From Bdellovibrionales bacterium GWA2_49_15 (GTDB taxonomy: Bacteria > Bdellovibrionota > Bacteriovoracia > Bacteriovoracales > Bacteriovoracaceae): a DNA stretch of 64,000 nt. Numbering within the stretch: position 1 is the first letter of the stretch; each line of letters begins with the position of its first letter. The stretch covers positions 310,001-374,000 of the forward strand of contig MEPP01000025.1 of assembly GCA_001769855.1 (NCBI GenBank). Direction: 5' to 3'. Made by a program: the position numbers and the translations under genes. Below, one piece after another: positions 26,312 to 35,278 of the stretch. Under the pieces are notes generated by a model. It saw only the letters and a program-made list of their open reading frames with translations. It made no database searches and was not told where the DNA came from.

Positions 26312-26997
26312 CTCTTGGTCTTGTCGGAAAAAATATCGCTCATTCAAAATCACAGGTTGTGTATGAGACACTTCTTGCGCGCAAAATTGACTATCGTTTT
26401 TTCGATTATCATGCCCCATCAGAGATTCCCCCTCTAACGGAGCTGTTTAGAGTTGTCGCCGGGATAAGTATTACAAGTCCTTATAAGCGCCATTTCCTAA
26501 GCCAAGTTGCTGAGATACTCGATGTTCCAATCGCCGATTCAATTAACTGTATAAAGTGTGAAAACAAAAAGTTTTTTGGAACAAACACAGACTATCTTGC
26601 GATAGGTGAAATTCTTCCGAGGTTACTCGACAGCTATAATTTCTCAAAGGTGATCATTTTAGGCGACGGGGCAATGGCTTCTATTACTAAAAAGATTTTA
26701 TCAAAATTAGGAACCATTTCTGTCGACAATTTTTCCAGAATTCAAACCAAAGATTTTTATCATTATGATTATTCCAAGCTAGCGACCAAAAATTTCAAAA
26801 TTTTGATTATTAATGCCTGCTCTCGTGACTTCGTTTTTGCCAATTTAACTAATGAGCATTGCGTTTTTTGGGATTTCAATTATGACCACGTCAAACATCG
26901 AGAAAGGTTGCCTGAAAGCGTCGGGCTCTATGTGGATGGTCATGAGATGCTTGAGTTACAAGCTCGCTATGCGCTGAAATTTTGGAACATTAGTTAA
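26305..26997 (+). CDS. Shikimate dehydrogenase-like protein, short and divergent
   Basis: 230 residues against the usual roughly 270. The shikimate-binding core is recognisable: HSKSQ near the N-terminus, ITSPYKRHFL with catalytic Lys61, N81 and GTNTDY with catalytic Asp96, and a final GHEMLELQARYALKFW. The dinucleotide-binding loop, normally GAGGAARA, is ILGDGAMAS, and the later TPLGM motif is replaced by NACSRDF. It is likely an AroE homologue with altered cofactor handling, or a quinate/shikimate-family paralogue. It overlaps ribF by 7 bp. aroQ of the same pathway lies at 41 kb. Confidence 0.75.
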   Translation: MLTLGLVGKNIAHSKSQVVYETLLARKIDYRFFDYHAPSEIPPLTELFRVVAGISITSPYKRHFLSQVAEILDVPIADSINCIKCENKKFFGTNTDYLAIGEILPRLLDSYNFSKVIILGDGAMASITKKILSKLGTISVDNFSRIQTKDFYHYDYSKLATKNFKILIINACSRDFVFANLTNEHCVFWDFNYDHVKHRERLPESVGLYVDGHEMLELQARYALKFWNIS

Positions 26998-27083
26998 TTC
27001 AATGATTTTAGGCAGGAACACTTAAGGTCTTCTGCACGATTTACCGATAACTTACACGTAAAATCAAAAAAAATTGCAGGGTT

Positions 27084-28760
27084 ATGTTTAAGAAAGAGTT
27101 CGTAGACGTTATTAGTCAAACCGGAATGGTCCCAGTGAAGGACCTGCGCCCCTTAGTGAGCAATAAAAATGAATCGGAAATTACAGAATTAAAACTGCTT
27201 GAATTTGAATTTTTTGATGATGTGAAATTCGCAAAGGTTGTTGCGGAAAAATATAATCTCACTTTCATCGATCTTGCCAACGCGAAGATGAGTGACAGCA
27301 TTCTCTCTTTGATAAAGAAAAGTGACGCAATAAAGTACCGTGTAATTCCAATCCAGAAAACAGCGAAGGCCGTGACGATTGCAGTGTATGATCCATCTAT
27401 CGCGAAAATGAAGCCGGAGTTGCAGACACTTTTTCAGCACAATGTTGAGTTGATTTTAACCAATATCGGTAGCTGGGCGAAGATCTTTGCCCGTCTTACT
27501 GATTCAATTGATGATATCTTAGAAACTGTTCGTGAAATCCGAACCGAGGCCACCGAGGAACAGCATGATGTAAAAAACGAAGAGATTGGCGAGGATGTGA
27601 TCAGACTGGTTAATAGAATTTTGGCAGAGGCCTTTATCAAAAAGGCAAGCGACATTCATATTGAACCTTATGAACACACTTTTAGAATTCGGTTTCGAGT
27701 TGATGGTTCTTTGCAAGAAGTAATGAAGCCAAATAAAAAACTCATGCTTCCTATCGTTTCACGTCTCAAAATTTTATCTTCGATGGATATCTCAGAAAAA
27801 CGAAAACCTCAAGATGGTCGTATAAAGCTAGAGGTTGGCGGTAAGGCGATTGACTATCGTGTTTCTTCTCTCCCGTGCTTATTTGGTGAAAAAGTCTGTT
27901 TACGGCTTTTGGATAAATCAAATCTCCAGTTAGATATGACCAAGCTGGGTTTTGAGAAAAAGCAGATTGCCATTTTTCAAGAAGGCATTCATCAGCCCTT
28001 TGGTATGTGTTTAGTGACAGGGCCCACGGGGTCTGGAAAGACGACGACGCTGTATTCTGCTCTTGGCGAATTGAACACTATTGATGTGAACGTATGTACG
28101 GCTGAAGATCCGTGTGAATATAACCTGGAAGGAATTAATCAGGTTAATGTTAAAAAAGAAGTTGGGCTCACTTTTGCTTCGGCACTCAAGGCCTTTCTGA
28201 GACAAGATCCTGACATTATCATGGTGGGTGAGATTCGCGAATTTGAAACAGGTGAAATCGCGGTGGAAGCGGCGTTAACGGGACATATGGTTTTGTCTAC
28301 TTTGCATACTAATGATGCTCCCTCGACCGTTACACGGCTCTTGAATATGGGAATTGAGCCATTTCTTGTGACGGGTGCTTTGAATGTCGTCGTGGCCCAA
28401 AGGCTTTGCCGTAAAATCTGTGAAGGTTGTAAGGCAGAGCACCCCACCCCGCTTGAGGATCTTGTGGCATGCGGAATTGCAGAGAGTTCGGCCATGAAAA
28501 TGAAAACGTTCAAGGGAAAGGGTTGTGGCATTTGCAGCGGTACAGGATACAAAGGTCGCGTTGCCATTTACGAGGTACTCGCGATTTCTCCCGCGATTAA
28601 GGAAATTATTCTTAAGCACGGAACTTCAGATGATATAAAGAAGCAGGCGATCAAAGAGGGCATGAAAACATTGCGGATGTCTGCTTTAACAAAGGTTGCT
28701 CAGGGAATGACGACGCTTGATGAAGCTGTTTCAAATTCTGGGTCGGATAAGTTTGCATAG
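27084..28760 (+). CDS. pilB: Type IV pilus assembly ATPase PilB
   Basis: A 558-residue extension ATPase. The N-terminal MshEN-like region (1-150) is followed by the GspE core with Walker A GPTGSGKTTT, Asp box, LRQDPDIIMVGEIRE Walker B and the His box (TGHMVLSTLHTND). The zinc module uses four cysteines, CRKICEGC and GCGICSG. PilB drives pilin polymerisation from the inner membrane side. It is followed 8 bp later by pilT and then pilC, the classic three-gene block. The preceding 86 bp hold no clear promoter. Confidence 0.97.
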   Translation: MFKKEFVDVISQTGMVPVKDLRPLVSNKNESEITELKLLEFEFFDDVKFAKVVAEKYNLTFIDLANAKMSDSILSLIKKSDAIKYRVIPIQKTAKAVTIAVYDPSIAKMKPELQTLFQHNVELILTNIGSWAKIFARLTDSIDDILETVREIRTEATEEQHDVKNEEIGEDVIRLVNRILAEAFIKKASDIHIEPYEHTFRIRFRVDGSLQEVMKPNKKLMLPIVSRLKILSSMDISEKRKPQDGRIKLEVGGKAIDYRVSSLPCLFGEKVCLRLLDKSNLQLDMTKLGFEKKQIAIFQEGIHQPFGMCLVTGPTGSGKTTTLYSALGELNTIDVNVCTAEDPCEYNLEGINQVNVKKEVGLTFASALKAFLRQDPDIIMVGEIREFETGEIAVEAALTGHMVLSTLHTNDAPSTVTRLLNMGIEPFLVTGALNVVVAQRLCRKICEGCKAEHPTPLEDLVACGIAESSAMKMKTFKGKGCGICSGTGYKGRVAIYEVLAISPAIKEIILKHGTSDDIKKQAIKEGMKTLRMSALTKVAQGMTTLDEAVSNSGSDKFA

Positions 28761-28768
28761 GGGTATTT

Positions 28769-29923
28769 ATGAGTGAACCAGTCAAGAAGAAAGAGGGCGG
28801 AAGCTTAACTCGTACTAAAGAAGCGGGGATTGGAGAATCTGTCAAGATTCAACAGTTATTTAAGCTCATGGTGGATAATGGGGCGTCCGACTTGCACCTT
28901 ACATCCGGAACCTCTCCAGGAATGCGCGTGCATGGTGAGATTGTCCGAGTTAAAACACCTCCACTTACGGCGCAAGATACCAAGAGACTTATTTACCAAG
29001 TTCTCACAGAAGACCAGAAAAACGAATTTGAAAAAAATTTGGAAATCGACTTTTCTTTTGGGATAAAAGGGCTGGCACGCTTTCGTTCAAATGTTTTCTA
29101 TTCTAAAGGCGCAGTGGCGGCAGTATTTCGTCAGATTCCTACAATTATTCCGGATTTTAAGGCCCTTAACCTTCCAAATACATTGTTGACTATTACAGAT
29201 GTATCGAACGGATTGATCCTGGTTACAGGCCCTACTGGGTCTGGAAAATCAACAACCCTGGCTTCGATGATCGATCGTTTAAATGAAAATGAAGCCGGTC
29301 ATATTATTACCCTGGAAGATCCCGTGGAATTTGTTCATAATCACAAAAATTGTGTTGTGAATCAGCGTGAGATTGGAACGGATAGTATGGATTTTCACCG
29401 CGCACTCAAATCTCTGTTACGGCAGGACCCCGACATCGTGCTAGTTGGTGAGTTGCGAGATACGGAAACTATTGAGGCCGCACTGACTATTGCTGAAACT
29501 GGTCACTTAGTCTTCGGAACTCTTCATACAAACTCTTGTGTGCAAACGATCAATCGTATCGTGAACGTCTTTCCCGCTCATCAGCAAGATCAAATTAGGA
29601 CCTTGCTTTCTTTCGTCCTCCAAGGTGTCGTGGCCCAGCAGCTAATTCCAAAATCATTTGAGCCTGGACGATTTGCCACAATTGAGTTGCTTGTGCCTAC
29701 ACCTGCTATTCGAAATCTTATTCGTGAGGATAAAATTCACCAGATCTATTCTCAAATGCAGATCGGGCAGGATAAGAGCGGAATGGTTACAATGAACCAA
29801 AGCTTGCGCAGTGCTGTTGAGAAAGGGTTAATTGATACTGATACGGCCATGAGTTATTCGACTGCGCCAGAAGAATTAACAAATATGCTAGGATTGAAAG
29901 GCAAGGAAGGGAAGTCAAAGTAA
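28769..29923 (+). CDS. pilT: Type IV pilus retraction ATPase PilT
   Basis: A 384-residue hexameric ATPase with the PilT start region (LMVDNGASDLHLTSGTSPG), Walker A GPTGSGKSTT, LRQDPDIVLVGELRD, the His box GHLVFGTLHTNS and the C-terminal AIRNLIREDK with the retraction-specific IRE-type motif. It depolymerises pili and powers twitching. A 25-residue charged N-terminal extension precedes the family start. It is 8 bp from pilB and 14 bp from pilC. Confidence 0.97.
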   Translation: MSEPVKKKEGGSLTRTKEAGIGESVKIQQLFKLMVDNGASDLHLTSGTSPGMRVHGEIVRVKTPPLTAQDTKRLIYQVLTEDQKNEFEKNLEIDFSFGIKGLARFRSNVFYSKGAVAAVFRQIPTIIPDFKALNLPNTLLTITDVSNGLILVTGPTGSGKSTTLASMIDRLNENEAGHIITLEDPVEFVHNHKNCVVNQREIGTDSMDFHRALKSLLRQDPDIVLVGELRDTETIEAALTIAETGHLVFGTLHTNSCVQTINRIVNVFPAHQQDQIRTLLSFVLQGVVAQQLIPKSFEPGRFATIELLVPTPAIRNLIREDKIHQIYSQMQIGQDKSGMVTMNQSLRSAVEKGLIDTDTAMSYSTAPEELTNMLGLKGKEGKSK

Positions 29924-29937
29924 TGTGAGGTCTTACG

Positions 29938-31158
29938 ATGGCTAAGTGGAAATGGGAAGGTTTAGATAAAGCGGGAAAAAAGGCCCGAGGCTCCATCGAT
30001 GCCACTTCACAACGTGAGGCGCGCAAGCTCTTGCGGGCCCAGGGTATGCGACCAAAAAGGGTTATGGCACCTACAATTTTAGAGTTTGACCTTGGCGCCT
30101 ACATGGTTGAAAAAGGTTTTGCATCTGCCTTTTCCGCTAAGGAACTTATGCAGTTTACCAAGCAGCTGGCGATTATGATCAATGCGGGTGTTCCAATAAT
30201 GCAAGCACTTGAGGTCCAATACAAATCTGAAAAAAATGCGGCGTTAAGGCGCACCATCAAAAAAGTTGCAGCCGATGTCGGTGAAGGCAAGACGGTGGCC
30301 GAAGCTCTGGGAAAGCATAAGGGATTCGATAAGCTATATTGCAATCTAGTGAAGGCCGGCGAAGCCGGTGGTATCCTCGATACTATTTTAAATAAGCTTG
30401 CAGGACATCTCGAAAAACATGAGAAAACAAAATCTCAGATTAAGTCCGCCATGACATATCCAGGAATTGTTTGCATCATTGGTGCCGGGGTAATTTGGGG
30501 GCTAATGATGTTCATTGTGCCAAAATTTCAAGAAATGCTCAAAGATACCGGTCAGGAGACACCCTGGATCACACAGTTTGTCATCGATATTTCTCAATTT
30601 TTGCAAGATTATACCATGATTCTGCTCCCGCTCATTTTTGTAACACTGGCCGTTTTGAATGCGTGGAGAAAAACGGCAGTTGGGAAGTTTATTTTTGATC
30701 GCGGAATGATGAAAATGCCGATATTTGGTGGAATCATAATCAAGGGAAATCTCTGCAATTTTACTCGTACACTCGCGACCCTTTTAAGCTCAGGAGTTTC
30801 ACTAATTGACGCCTTAGAAATTTGTAATGACATTGTTGATAATGGTGTCATTCAGCGCGACTTAGTTGCCGTTCGCAAGGCCGTGATGGAAGGTAAAACC
30901 ATCACTGAGCCACTTGGAAAGATAACCTACTTTCCCGACATGGTAAATTCCATGGTGAAAGTTGGGGAGCAAACTGGAAACTTAGATGCCATGCTTGAAA
31001 AAATAAGTATCGTCTTTGAAGATGAGGTGAATGACTTGGTTGCAAATATGACGAAGCTGATTGAGCCCATCATTATTGTTGTCTTGGGTGGGTGTGTGGC
31101 TGCAATCTTGGTGGCCATGTATCTTCCGATCTTCATGTCCGCTGGCGGGGCAGATTAA
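29938..31158 (+). CDS. pilC: Type IV pilus inner-membrane platform protein PilC
   Basis: A 406-residue PilC with two tandem GspF domains: MQFTKQLAIMINAGVPIMQALE near 67-86 and NFTRTLATLLSSGVSLIDALE in the second half. Membrane spans lie at about 172-192, 222-241 and 378-400. It is the platform that PilB and PilT act on. The gene ends at a bidirectional terminator shared with the convergent pilin gene. Confidence 0.97.
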   Translation: MAKWKWEGLDKAGKKARGSIDATSQREARKLLRAQGMRPKRVMAPTILEFDLGAYMVEKGFASAFSAKELMQFTKQLAIMINAGVPIMQALEVQYKSEKNAALRRTIKKVAADVGEGKTVAEALGKHKGFDKLYCNLVKAGEAGGILDTILNKLAGHLEKHEKTKSQIKSAMTYPGIVCIIGAGVIWGLMMFIVPKFQEMLKDTGQETPWITQFVIDISQFLQDYTMILLPLIFVTLAVLNAWRKTAVGKFIFDRGMMKMPIFGGIIIKGNLCNFTRTLATLLSSGVSLIDALEICNDIVDNGVIQRDLVAVRKAVMEGKTITEPLGKITYFPDMVNSMVKVGEQTGNLDAMLEKISIVFEDEVNDLVANMTKLIEPIIIVVLGGCVAAILVAMYLPIFMSAGGAD

Positions 31159-31160
31159 AA

Positions 31161-31194
31161 AAACCACCCAAAGTTTTGCTCTTCTGGGTGGTTT
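31161..31194. terminator. Bidirectional intrinsic terminator between pilC and the pilin gene
   Basis: AAACCACCCA (31161-31170) pairs with TGGGTGGTTT (31185-31194) around a 14-nt loop. It has A-rich flank on the left and T-rich on the right, so it can stop transcription from both convergent genes. It begins 2 bp after the pilC stop. Confidence 0.9.
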
Positions 31195-31219
31195 TGAATC
31201 AACTTGCGATCTGAAAAAA

Positions 31220-31777
31220 CTAATATCCAAATGGCGCAACGTGGATCATGTTCTTGGTATTGTTAATCGTCCAAACGTCAATATTTGCTGAGTCCCCAAT
31301 CTGGCCACCAGCAGCAGCAGTAAAGGTATCACCGGTTGCAGGTATTAGCACTGCAGCTGCGATATCAGCTATGACCGGAGTATGGTTTTTAACCTTTTTA
31401 CCAGCGGAGAACCAATGTGTTCCGTCCACAGCTCCGGTTGCTGCACATGGAATTCCGTTAATCTGCCCTGCAGGTGCGCGCGGGTATGAGTCCCCGTTGT
31501 CGAAACCTGTTGAGTAGAAACGGTTTGCAACTTCGGGAGCGGGGTTGTATCCCATGGACATAAGGCAGCTTGCAAAGGCGTCGGCATCACCCATAAAAGC
31601 AATTTCTGCTGAGTAAATTGAGGCAAGTTGCAATTTTGCCTCTGAAGTTTTGGCCTTCGCTTGATAGGTTTTGAAGTTAGGAATCGCCACTGCTGATAAG
31701 ATTCCAATAATTGCCACAACCACCATGAGCTCGACGAGCGTAAACCCCGCCGTGCTAAGTTTTCCAGACTTATTCAT
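31220..31777 (-). CDS. pilA: Type IV major pilin-like protein
   Basis: The prepilin has an 11-residue leader [11 protein letters not shown], then the mature N-terminus [20 protein letters not shown] with Glu5 at the invariant position. PilD cuts after the Gly and methylates the Phe. I start at ATG 31777, preceded by AGGGAG at good spacing, rather than the TTG at 31801. That gives 185 residues, a normal pilin size. Two cysteines in the globular part (ASCLMSMG and IPCAATG) may form a disulfide. It converges on pilC, and the long 5' region suggests its own regulated promoter. Confidence 0.93.
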   Translation of the reverse strand: MNKSGKLSTAGFTLVELMVVVAIIGILSAVAIPNFKTYQAKAKTSEAKLQLASIYSAEIAFMGDADAFASCLMSMGYNPAPEVANRFYSTGFDNGDSYPRAPAGQINGIPCAATGAVDGTHWFSAGKKVKNHTPVIADIAAAVLIPATGDTFTAAAGGQIGDSANIDVWTINNTKNMIHVAPFGY

Positions 31778-31904
31778 AAACACTCCCTTTTTATTGCCCA
31801 ATTAAGAGGGCAAGTTAAAACACTAACACTTGAAGATATCGGGCCAAAACAGCAAGTGAGATGTAGACTCACTTAAAGTTTAAAGATTTGATACCTTCAA
31901 CTCC

Positions 31905-31910
31905 ATTATA
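31905..31910 (-). promoter_or_regulatory. Candidate -10 box of the pilin gene
   Basis: TATAAT on the minus strand in the 274-bp region between the pilin start and the TPR gene. It would give a 5' leader of about 120 nt. No good -35 is seen at 17 bp. The rest of the interval holds a small GC-rich hairpin (CCTGG/CCAGG near 32035) and nothing else recognisable. Confidence 0.35.
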
Positions 31911-32051
31911 CAGCGACTCTGAAATTTTCCTACTACTTATAAGGCTCAAGCCATCTTTTGGGCACTTATAGCCAGAAGGACGAGTCTTGGTGGGCGTGAG
32001 GCCACGGATGTGGCAAGAATTCTGGTCATGCTGTAATCCTGGCTGGCCAGG

Positions 32052-32738
32052 TTAAGGTGCCTTCTCAAGTATTTTTTTGATGGCACTTTCATACGCCTTC
32101 TTTAAGAAATGATCTTCAGGAAGTCGATTGTAGGTGTCTTTCAAGATTTCGAGAACGGCATCCGGGTTATTATTTTTTTCCTCAATCCTCGCCAAAATTT
32201 TGGGTGCCATGGGAAATTTAGAGAGAATGTCTGGCTGTTTCACAAGCTTGGTGAAAATATTTTTGGCCTTAGAAAAGTCTTTCGTTTCAGTATAAAAATG
32301 AAATCCTGCGTGATAAAGCATTTTATAATCGTTGGGAAATTTTTCCAGCCCTCTATCGAATAGATATGTGGCACCATTCAAATCATCTTTTATAACCGAG
32401 AGATATTGTCCACCATATAGATAGACTTCATAAAAATTAGGCTCCAGTGTCATTAGGGTTCGAAATCGTAGAAACAACCATGAATTGAGATCATGTGACT
32501 TATAATGGTCAACGTCGGACTCTAACAGTGTTTTGGACCAAAGAAGAGAGGAGAGGAGTCGCTTTTGTCCAAGTGAAAAAATTCTAGTAAACTCGGGGTT
32601 AAAATTGCTTGCAGCCAGCTGTTTTGAGATGTTAATCGTCGGCAATGCTAATTTTTTATTTGCGTTTATGGAGAAAAACAAAAAAAATAAGCTCAAGAGA
32701 ATGTAATAGCTGGTAGACTTTTTCAGAATGTTCATCAA
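32052..32738 (-). CDS. TPR-repeat protein with N-terminal membrane anchor
   Basis: A 228-residue protein. The N-terminal hydrophobic stretch YYILLSLFFLFFSI is a signal anchor, and the rest is helical TPR-type repeats (LEPNFYEVYLYGGQYLSVI, LEKFPNDYKMLYHAGFHFY). It lies between pilA and a pilH/pilI-like ABC transporter, the position of pilG in Myxococcus, but on the opposite strand. A role in pilus assembly is inferred from position. Its start is only 15 bp from the divergent ABC gene, so their promoters must overlap each other or the coding sequences. Confidence 0.75.
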   Translation of the reverse strand: MMNILKKSTSYYILLSLFFLFFSINANKKLALPTINISKQLAASNFNPEFTRIFSLGQKRLLSSLLWSKTLLESDVDHYKSHDLNSWLFLRFRTLMTLEPNFYEVYLYGGQYLSVIKDDLNGATYLFDRGLEKFPNDYKMLYHAGFHFYTETKDFSKAKNIFTKLVKQPDILSKFPMAPKILARIEEKNNNPDAVLEILKDTYNRLPEDHFLKKAYESAIKKILEKAP

Positions 32739-32743
32739 CTAAC

Positions 32744-32749
32744 TATAAT
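32744..32749 (+). promoter_or_regulatory. Candidate -10 box (TATAAT) immediately upstream of the ABC ATPase gene
   Basis: A consensus TATAAT ends 4 bp before ATG 32754, predicting transcription start at or beside the start codon. On the other strand the same bases give TATAGT for the divergent TPR gene. No ribosome binding site precedes either start. The -35 is not obvious. Confidence 0.4.
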
Positions 32750-32753
32750 CAAT

Positions 32754-33677
32754 ATGATCGAATTTATAAACATCTCAAAGCACTTCAAGACTGATTTTTG
32801 GGCAAAACCTTTTATCGCGTTAGACTCAGTTTCCTTTAAGCTTGAACCTCAATCAATTACCGGGTTTTTGGGAGCCAACGGTGCAGGCAAGACAACATCC
32901 TTGAAGATAATGCTAGGATTTATTTCTCAAGACAGCGGTCGGATAGAATTTTCCAAAAATTTAGGCATCGGTCTTGAGAAATTTGAAAAGATAGGTTTTT
33001 TTCCTGAGCGACCTTATTTCTATCCGGATTTAACCGGTCGAGAATTTTTAGAGTTCATGGGGCAGATTACCAATGTTGATAAGGAAAGGCGGAGAAAAAA
33101 TATTGAATCTTGGGCGGAAAAGTTAAAGATAGACCATGCCTTGAATCGAAAAATTCGTGCTTATTCCAAGGGGATGTTACAGAGGTTGGGACTGATTGCT
33201 GCCATCATTCACGATCCTGAATTAATCATTTTAGATGAACCCATGGCCGGCCTTGATCCTGTTGGAAGAAAAGAATTTAAAGACATTTTTGTGCAACTTT
33301 GGAAAGCGGGAAAAACTATTTTTTTTAGCAGTCATATAGTTTCGGACGTTGAAGAAATTTGTTCAAAAGTTATTGTCTTGGAAAAAGGTAAAGTGCTTTA
33401 CCAGGGCGACATCGAAAAACTATTATTGAGTGCTCAAGGGCAAGCCACGGGTGAAACATGGGAATTGAAAACATCTAATTATAATGCTCAAATTGGCTCT
33501 CATCTTCCTATCGAAACCCTTTGCGACAAAGGGAAGATTTTGGTTTCAACATATCAATTCCAGAAGAATAATTTCAAAGAGATTATGAAAACTGTTCTTG
33601 AGAAGGATGTTGAGGTTCAATCACTTGTAAGTCTCAAGCCCACGCTTGAGGAAATAATATATAAAATAAAATCATGA
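32754..33677 (+). CDS. pilH: ABC transporter ATP-binding protein (PilH-like)
   Basis: A 307-residue ATPase with Walker A GANGAGKT, signature YSKGMLQRLGL, Walker B LIILDEPMAGLDP and H-loop SSHIVSD, plus a C-terminal extension of about 80 residues as in CcmA/NatA-type exporters. The order pilA, TPR gene, ABC ATPase, ABC permease, pilD matches pilA-pilG-pilH-pilI-pilD of Myxococcus, where this transporter is needed for pilus formation. The symbol rests on that synteny. It overlaps the permease gene by 4 bp. Confidence 0.85.
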   Translation: MIEFINISKHFKTDFWAKPFIALDSVSFKLEPQSITGFLGANGAGKTTSLKIMLGFISQDSGRIEFSKNLGIGLEKFEKIGFFPERPYFYPDLTGREFLEFMGQITNVDKERRRKNIESWAEKLKIDHALNRKIRAYSKGMLQRLGLIAAIIHDPELIILDEPMAGLDPVGRKEFKDIFVQLWKAGKTIFFSSHIVSDVEEICSKVIVLEKGKVLYQGDIEKLLLSAQGQATGETWELKTSNYNAQIGSHLPIETLCDKGKILVSTYQFQKNNFKEIMKTVLEKDVEVQSLVSLKPTLEEIIYKIKS

Positions 33678-34450
33678 GTGCGACTAAAAATATTTTAATT
33701 GTTTCAAAATACACATTCCTCGATTTGCTCAAGAGTAAGATTCTTATTCTTATTTTTTTGTTAGGGTTCTCGTTGCTACTTATTTCTTACATCGCAAGTG
33801 AGTTGACCTATGGAGTTCCTCAAAAAGTCTCACTTGATTTTGGCCTGGGAATCCTCACTCTGGCGCTTGTCGGAATTGCGATTTTTATGGGTTCAAATCT
33901 GATTGTAAAAGAAATTGAAAGTCGAACTCTTTACATGGTTTTATCCCGTCCTGTTAGTCGCGAAGTTTTTCTTTTTGGAAAGATGGTCGGCCTTTTGGAG
34001 CTCCTGGCCTTAGCGGCATTCATTCTCGGAGTTTTATCTGTTTCAATGTTTTTGCTATTAAATGGGGTCATCAAAGCAACTATTTTCCAGAGTATATTCC
34101 TCACGTTCATGGAAGCTACCATGGTAATGTTACTCTCGATTCTATTCTCCCTGCTCACCAACAGCGTGGCTTCTGTTGTATACACGCTCACGCTCTATAT
34201 GACAGGGCACATGGTCGGAGAACTTCAAACATTTAGCTATGTATTGCAAAATCCCCGTCTTTCCCACTTTATAAAATGGTACGGTCTTATATTTCCCAAT
34301 TTTTCAAAGCTAAATATTAAAGATTTTGTCCTTTACGAAACTACGCTTCCACAAAATTATATTCAAAATGCTTTTTTGTATGGAGTATCGTACTCAGTCT
34401 TTTTGCTCCTGGTTATAATCACACTTTTTAAGCACAAGGAATTAGATTGA
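33674..34450 (+). CDS. pilI: ABC transporter permease (PilI-like)
   Basis: A 258-residue ABC-2-type membrane protein with six hydrophobic spans (about 18-36, 55-75, 104-126, 142-168, 173-190, 233-252) and the cytoplasmic loop KEIESRTLYMVLSRPVSR typical of ABC-2 permeases. It pairs with the upstream ATPase (ATGA overlap) and overlaps the pilD start codon. The substrate is unknown; a link to pilus assembly is by position. Confidence 0.82.
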   Translation: MSATKNILIVSKYTFLDLLKSKILILIFLLGFSLLLISYIASELTYGVPQKVSLDFGLGILTLALVGIAIFMGSNLIVKEIESRTLYMVLSRPVSREVFLFGKMVGLLELLALAAFILGVLSVSMFLLLNGVIKATIFQSIFLTFMEATMVMLLSILFSLLTNSVASVVYTLTLYMTGHMVGELQTFSYVLQNPRLSHFIKWYGLIFPNFSKLNIKDFVLYETTLPQNYIQNAFLYGVSYSVFLLLVIITLFKHKELD

Positions 34451-35205
34451 GTATCCTATTTGGTGTTTTTGGTTTGCTCATTGGCAGTTTTGTTAATGTT
34501 TTAATTTATAGGCTTCCAATCAGTAAAAATATCGTTTTTCCAAGGTCTTCGTGCCCGCATTGTGGCCGAGTGATTACTTGGTATGAAAATATTCCGCTCC
34601 TAAGTTATATCTTGCTATGGGGCAAATGCAGGTCATGTCATGGTCCCATTTCAATTCAATACCCAATAATAGAGCTTATTAATGGAGTTGCTTATTGCTT
34701 TTTGGCATCAAATTACGTTTTGCAAGGGGAGTTGTTGCCGCTCGTACTGCGGGCTCTTATTTTTTCTTTGCTTACGGCCCATATTGTAATTGACTTGCGA
34801 CATCAGCTTCTGCCCGACGGGATTAATTTTTTTCTGGCAATATTCTTTTTCATTTTAAGTATTCTTAATGAGCAATGGGTTATGGGCCTTTACGGTATGG
34901 CATTGGGTGTGGCCTTGCCTTTGCTCGTCACTTATCTCTTTTATCTTGTCAAAGGAGTCGTTGGCCTGGGTGGTGGAGATATTAAGCTCTTTGGCGCTTT
35001 AGGTCTTTTTCTCGGCCCACTGGGGATTATTCAAAATATTTTTTTTAGCTGTCTACTTGGCTCAATAATGGGGCTTGCACTTATTCTGGTCAAGGCCCTG
35101 AAACGCGAAAAACCCATCCCTTTTGGGCCATTCATCATCACTGTGGCCGGGTTCCAAATCTATTTCCCTGAATATTTTAAAAGACTCCTGACTCTTATCT
35201 TCTAA
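34447..35205 (+). CDS. pilD: Prepilin peptidase/N-methyltransferase
   Basis: A 252-residue membrane enzyme that cleaves and N-methylates prepilins such as the one at 31220-31777. The N-terminal domain has the four-cysteine zinc site (CPHCG at 36-39, CRSCH at 61-64). The aspartyl protease residues are Asp116 in DLRHQLLPD and Asp178 in GGGDIK. The start is TTG 34447, whose TTGA overlaps the stop of the permease gene. It gives the expected MSILFGVFGLLIGSFVNV N-terminus. Confidence 0.95.
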   Translation: MSILFGVFGLLIGSFVNVLIYRLPISKNIVFPRSSCPHCGRVITWYENIPLLSYILLWGKCRSCHGPISIQYPIIELINGVAYCFLASNYVLQGELLPLVLRALIFSLLTAHIVIDLRHQLLPDGINFFLAIFFFILSILNEQWVMGLYGMALGVALPLLVTYLFYLVKGVVGLGGGDIKLFGALGLFLGPLGIIQNIFFSCLLGSIMGLALILVKALKREKPIPFGPFIITVAGFQIYFPEYFKRLLTLIF

Positions 35206-35266
35206 GTATTGTTTTCTTGAATTTACAAAAGGTTATCTCTATACTTAGTGTTGGGAGCATAGCATC

Positions 35267-35276
35267 TATATATAAT
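35267..35276 (+). promoter_or_regulatory. Candidate -10 region of pilM (TATATATAAT)
   Basis: Overlapping TATATA and TATAAT hexamers end 2-6 bp before the pilM ATG at 35279, and there is no Shine-Dalgarno sequence. If the first hexamer is used, transcription would start at the ATG. The -35 is weak. Confidence 0.3.
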
Positions 35277-35278
35277 TT

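Noticed and set aside
31778..31801. TTG 31801 as start of the pilin
   Set aside because: ATG 31777 has an AGGAG-like site at good spacing and gives a normal short prepilin leader.
32030..32051. Hairpin CCTGG/CCAGG after the TPR gene as a terminator
   Set aside because: Five-base stem with no T run on the transcribed side.
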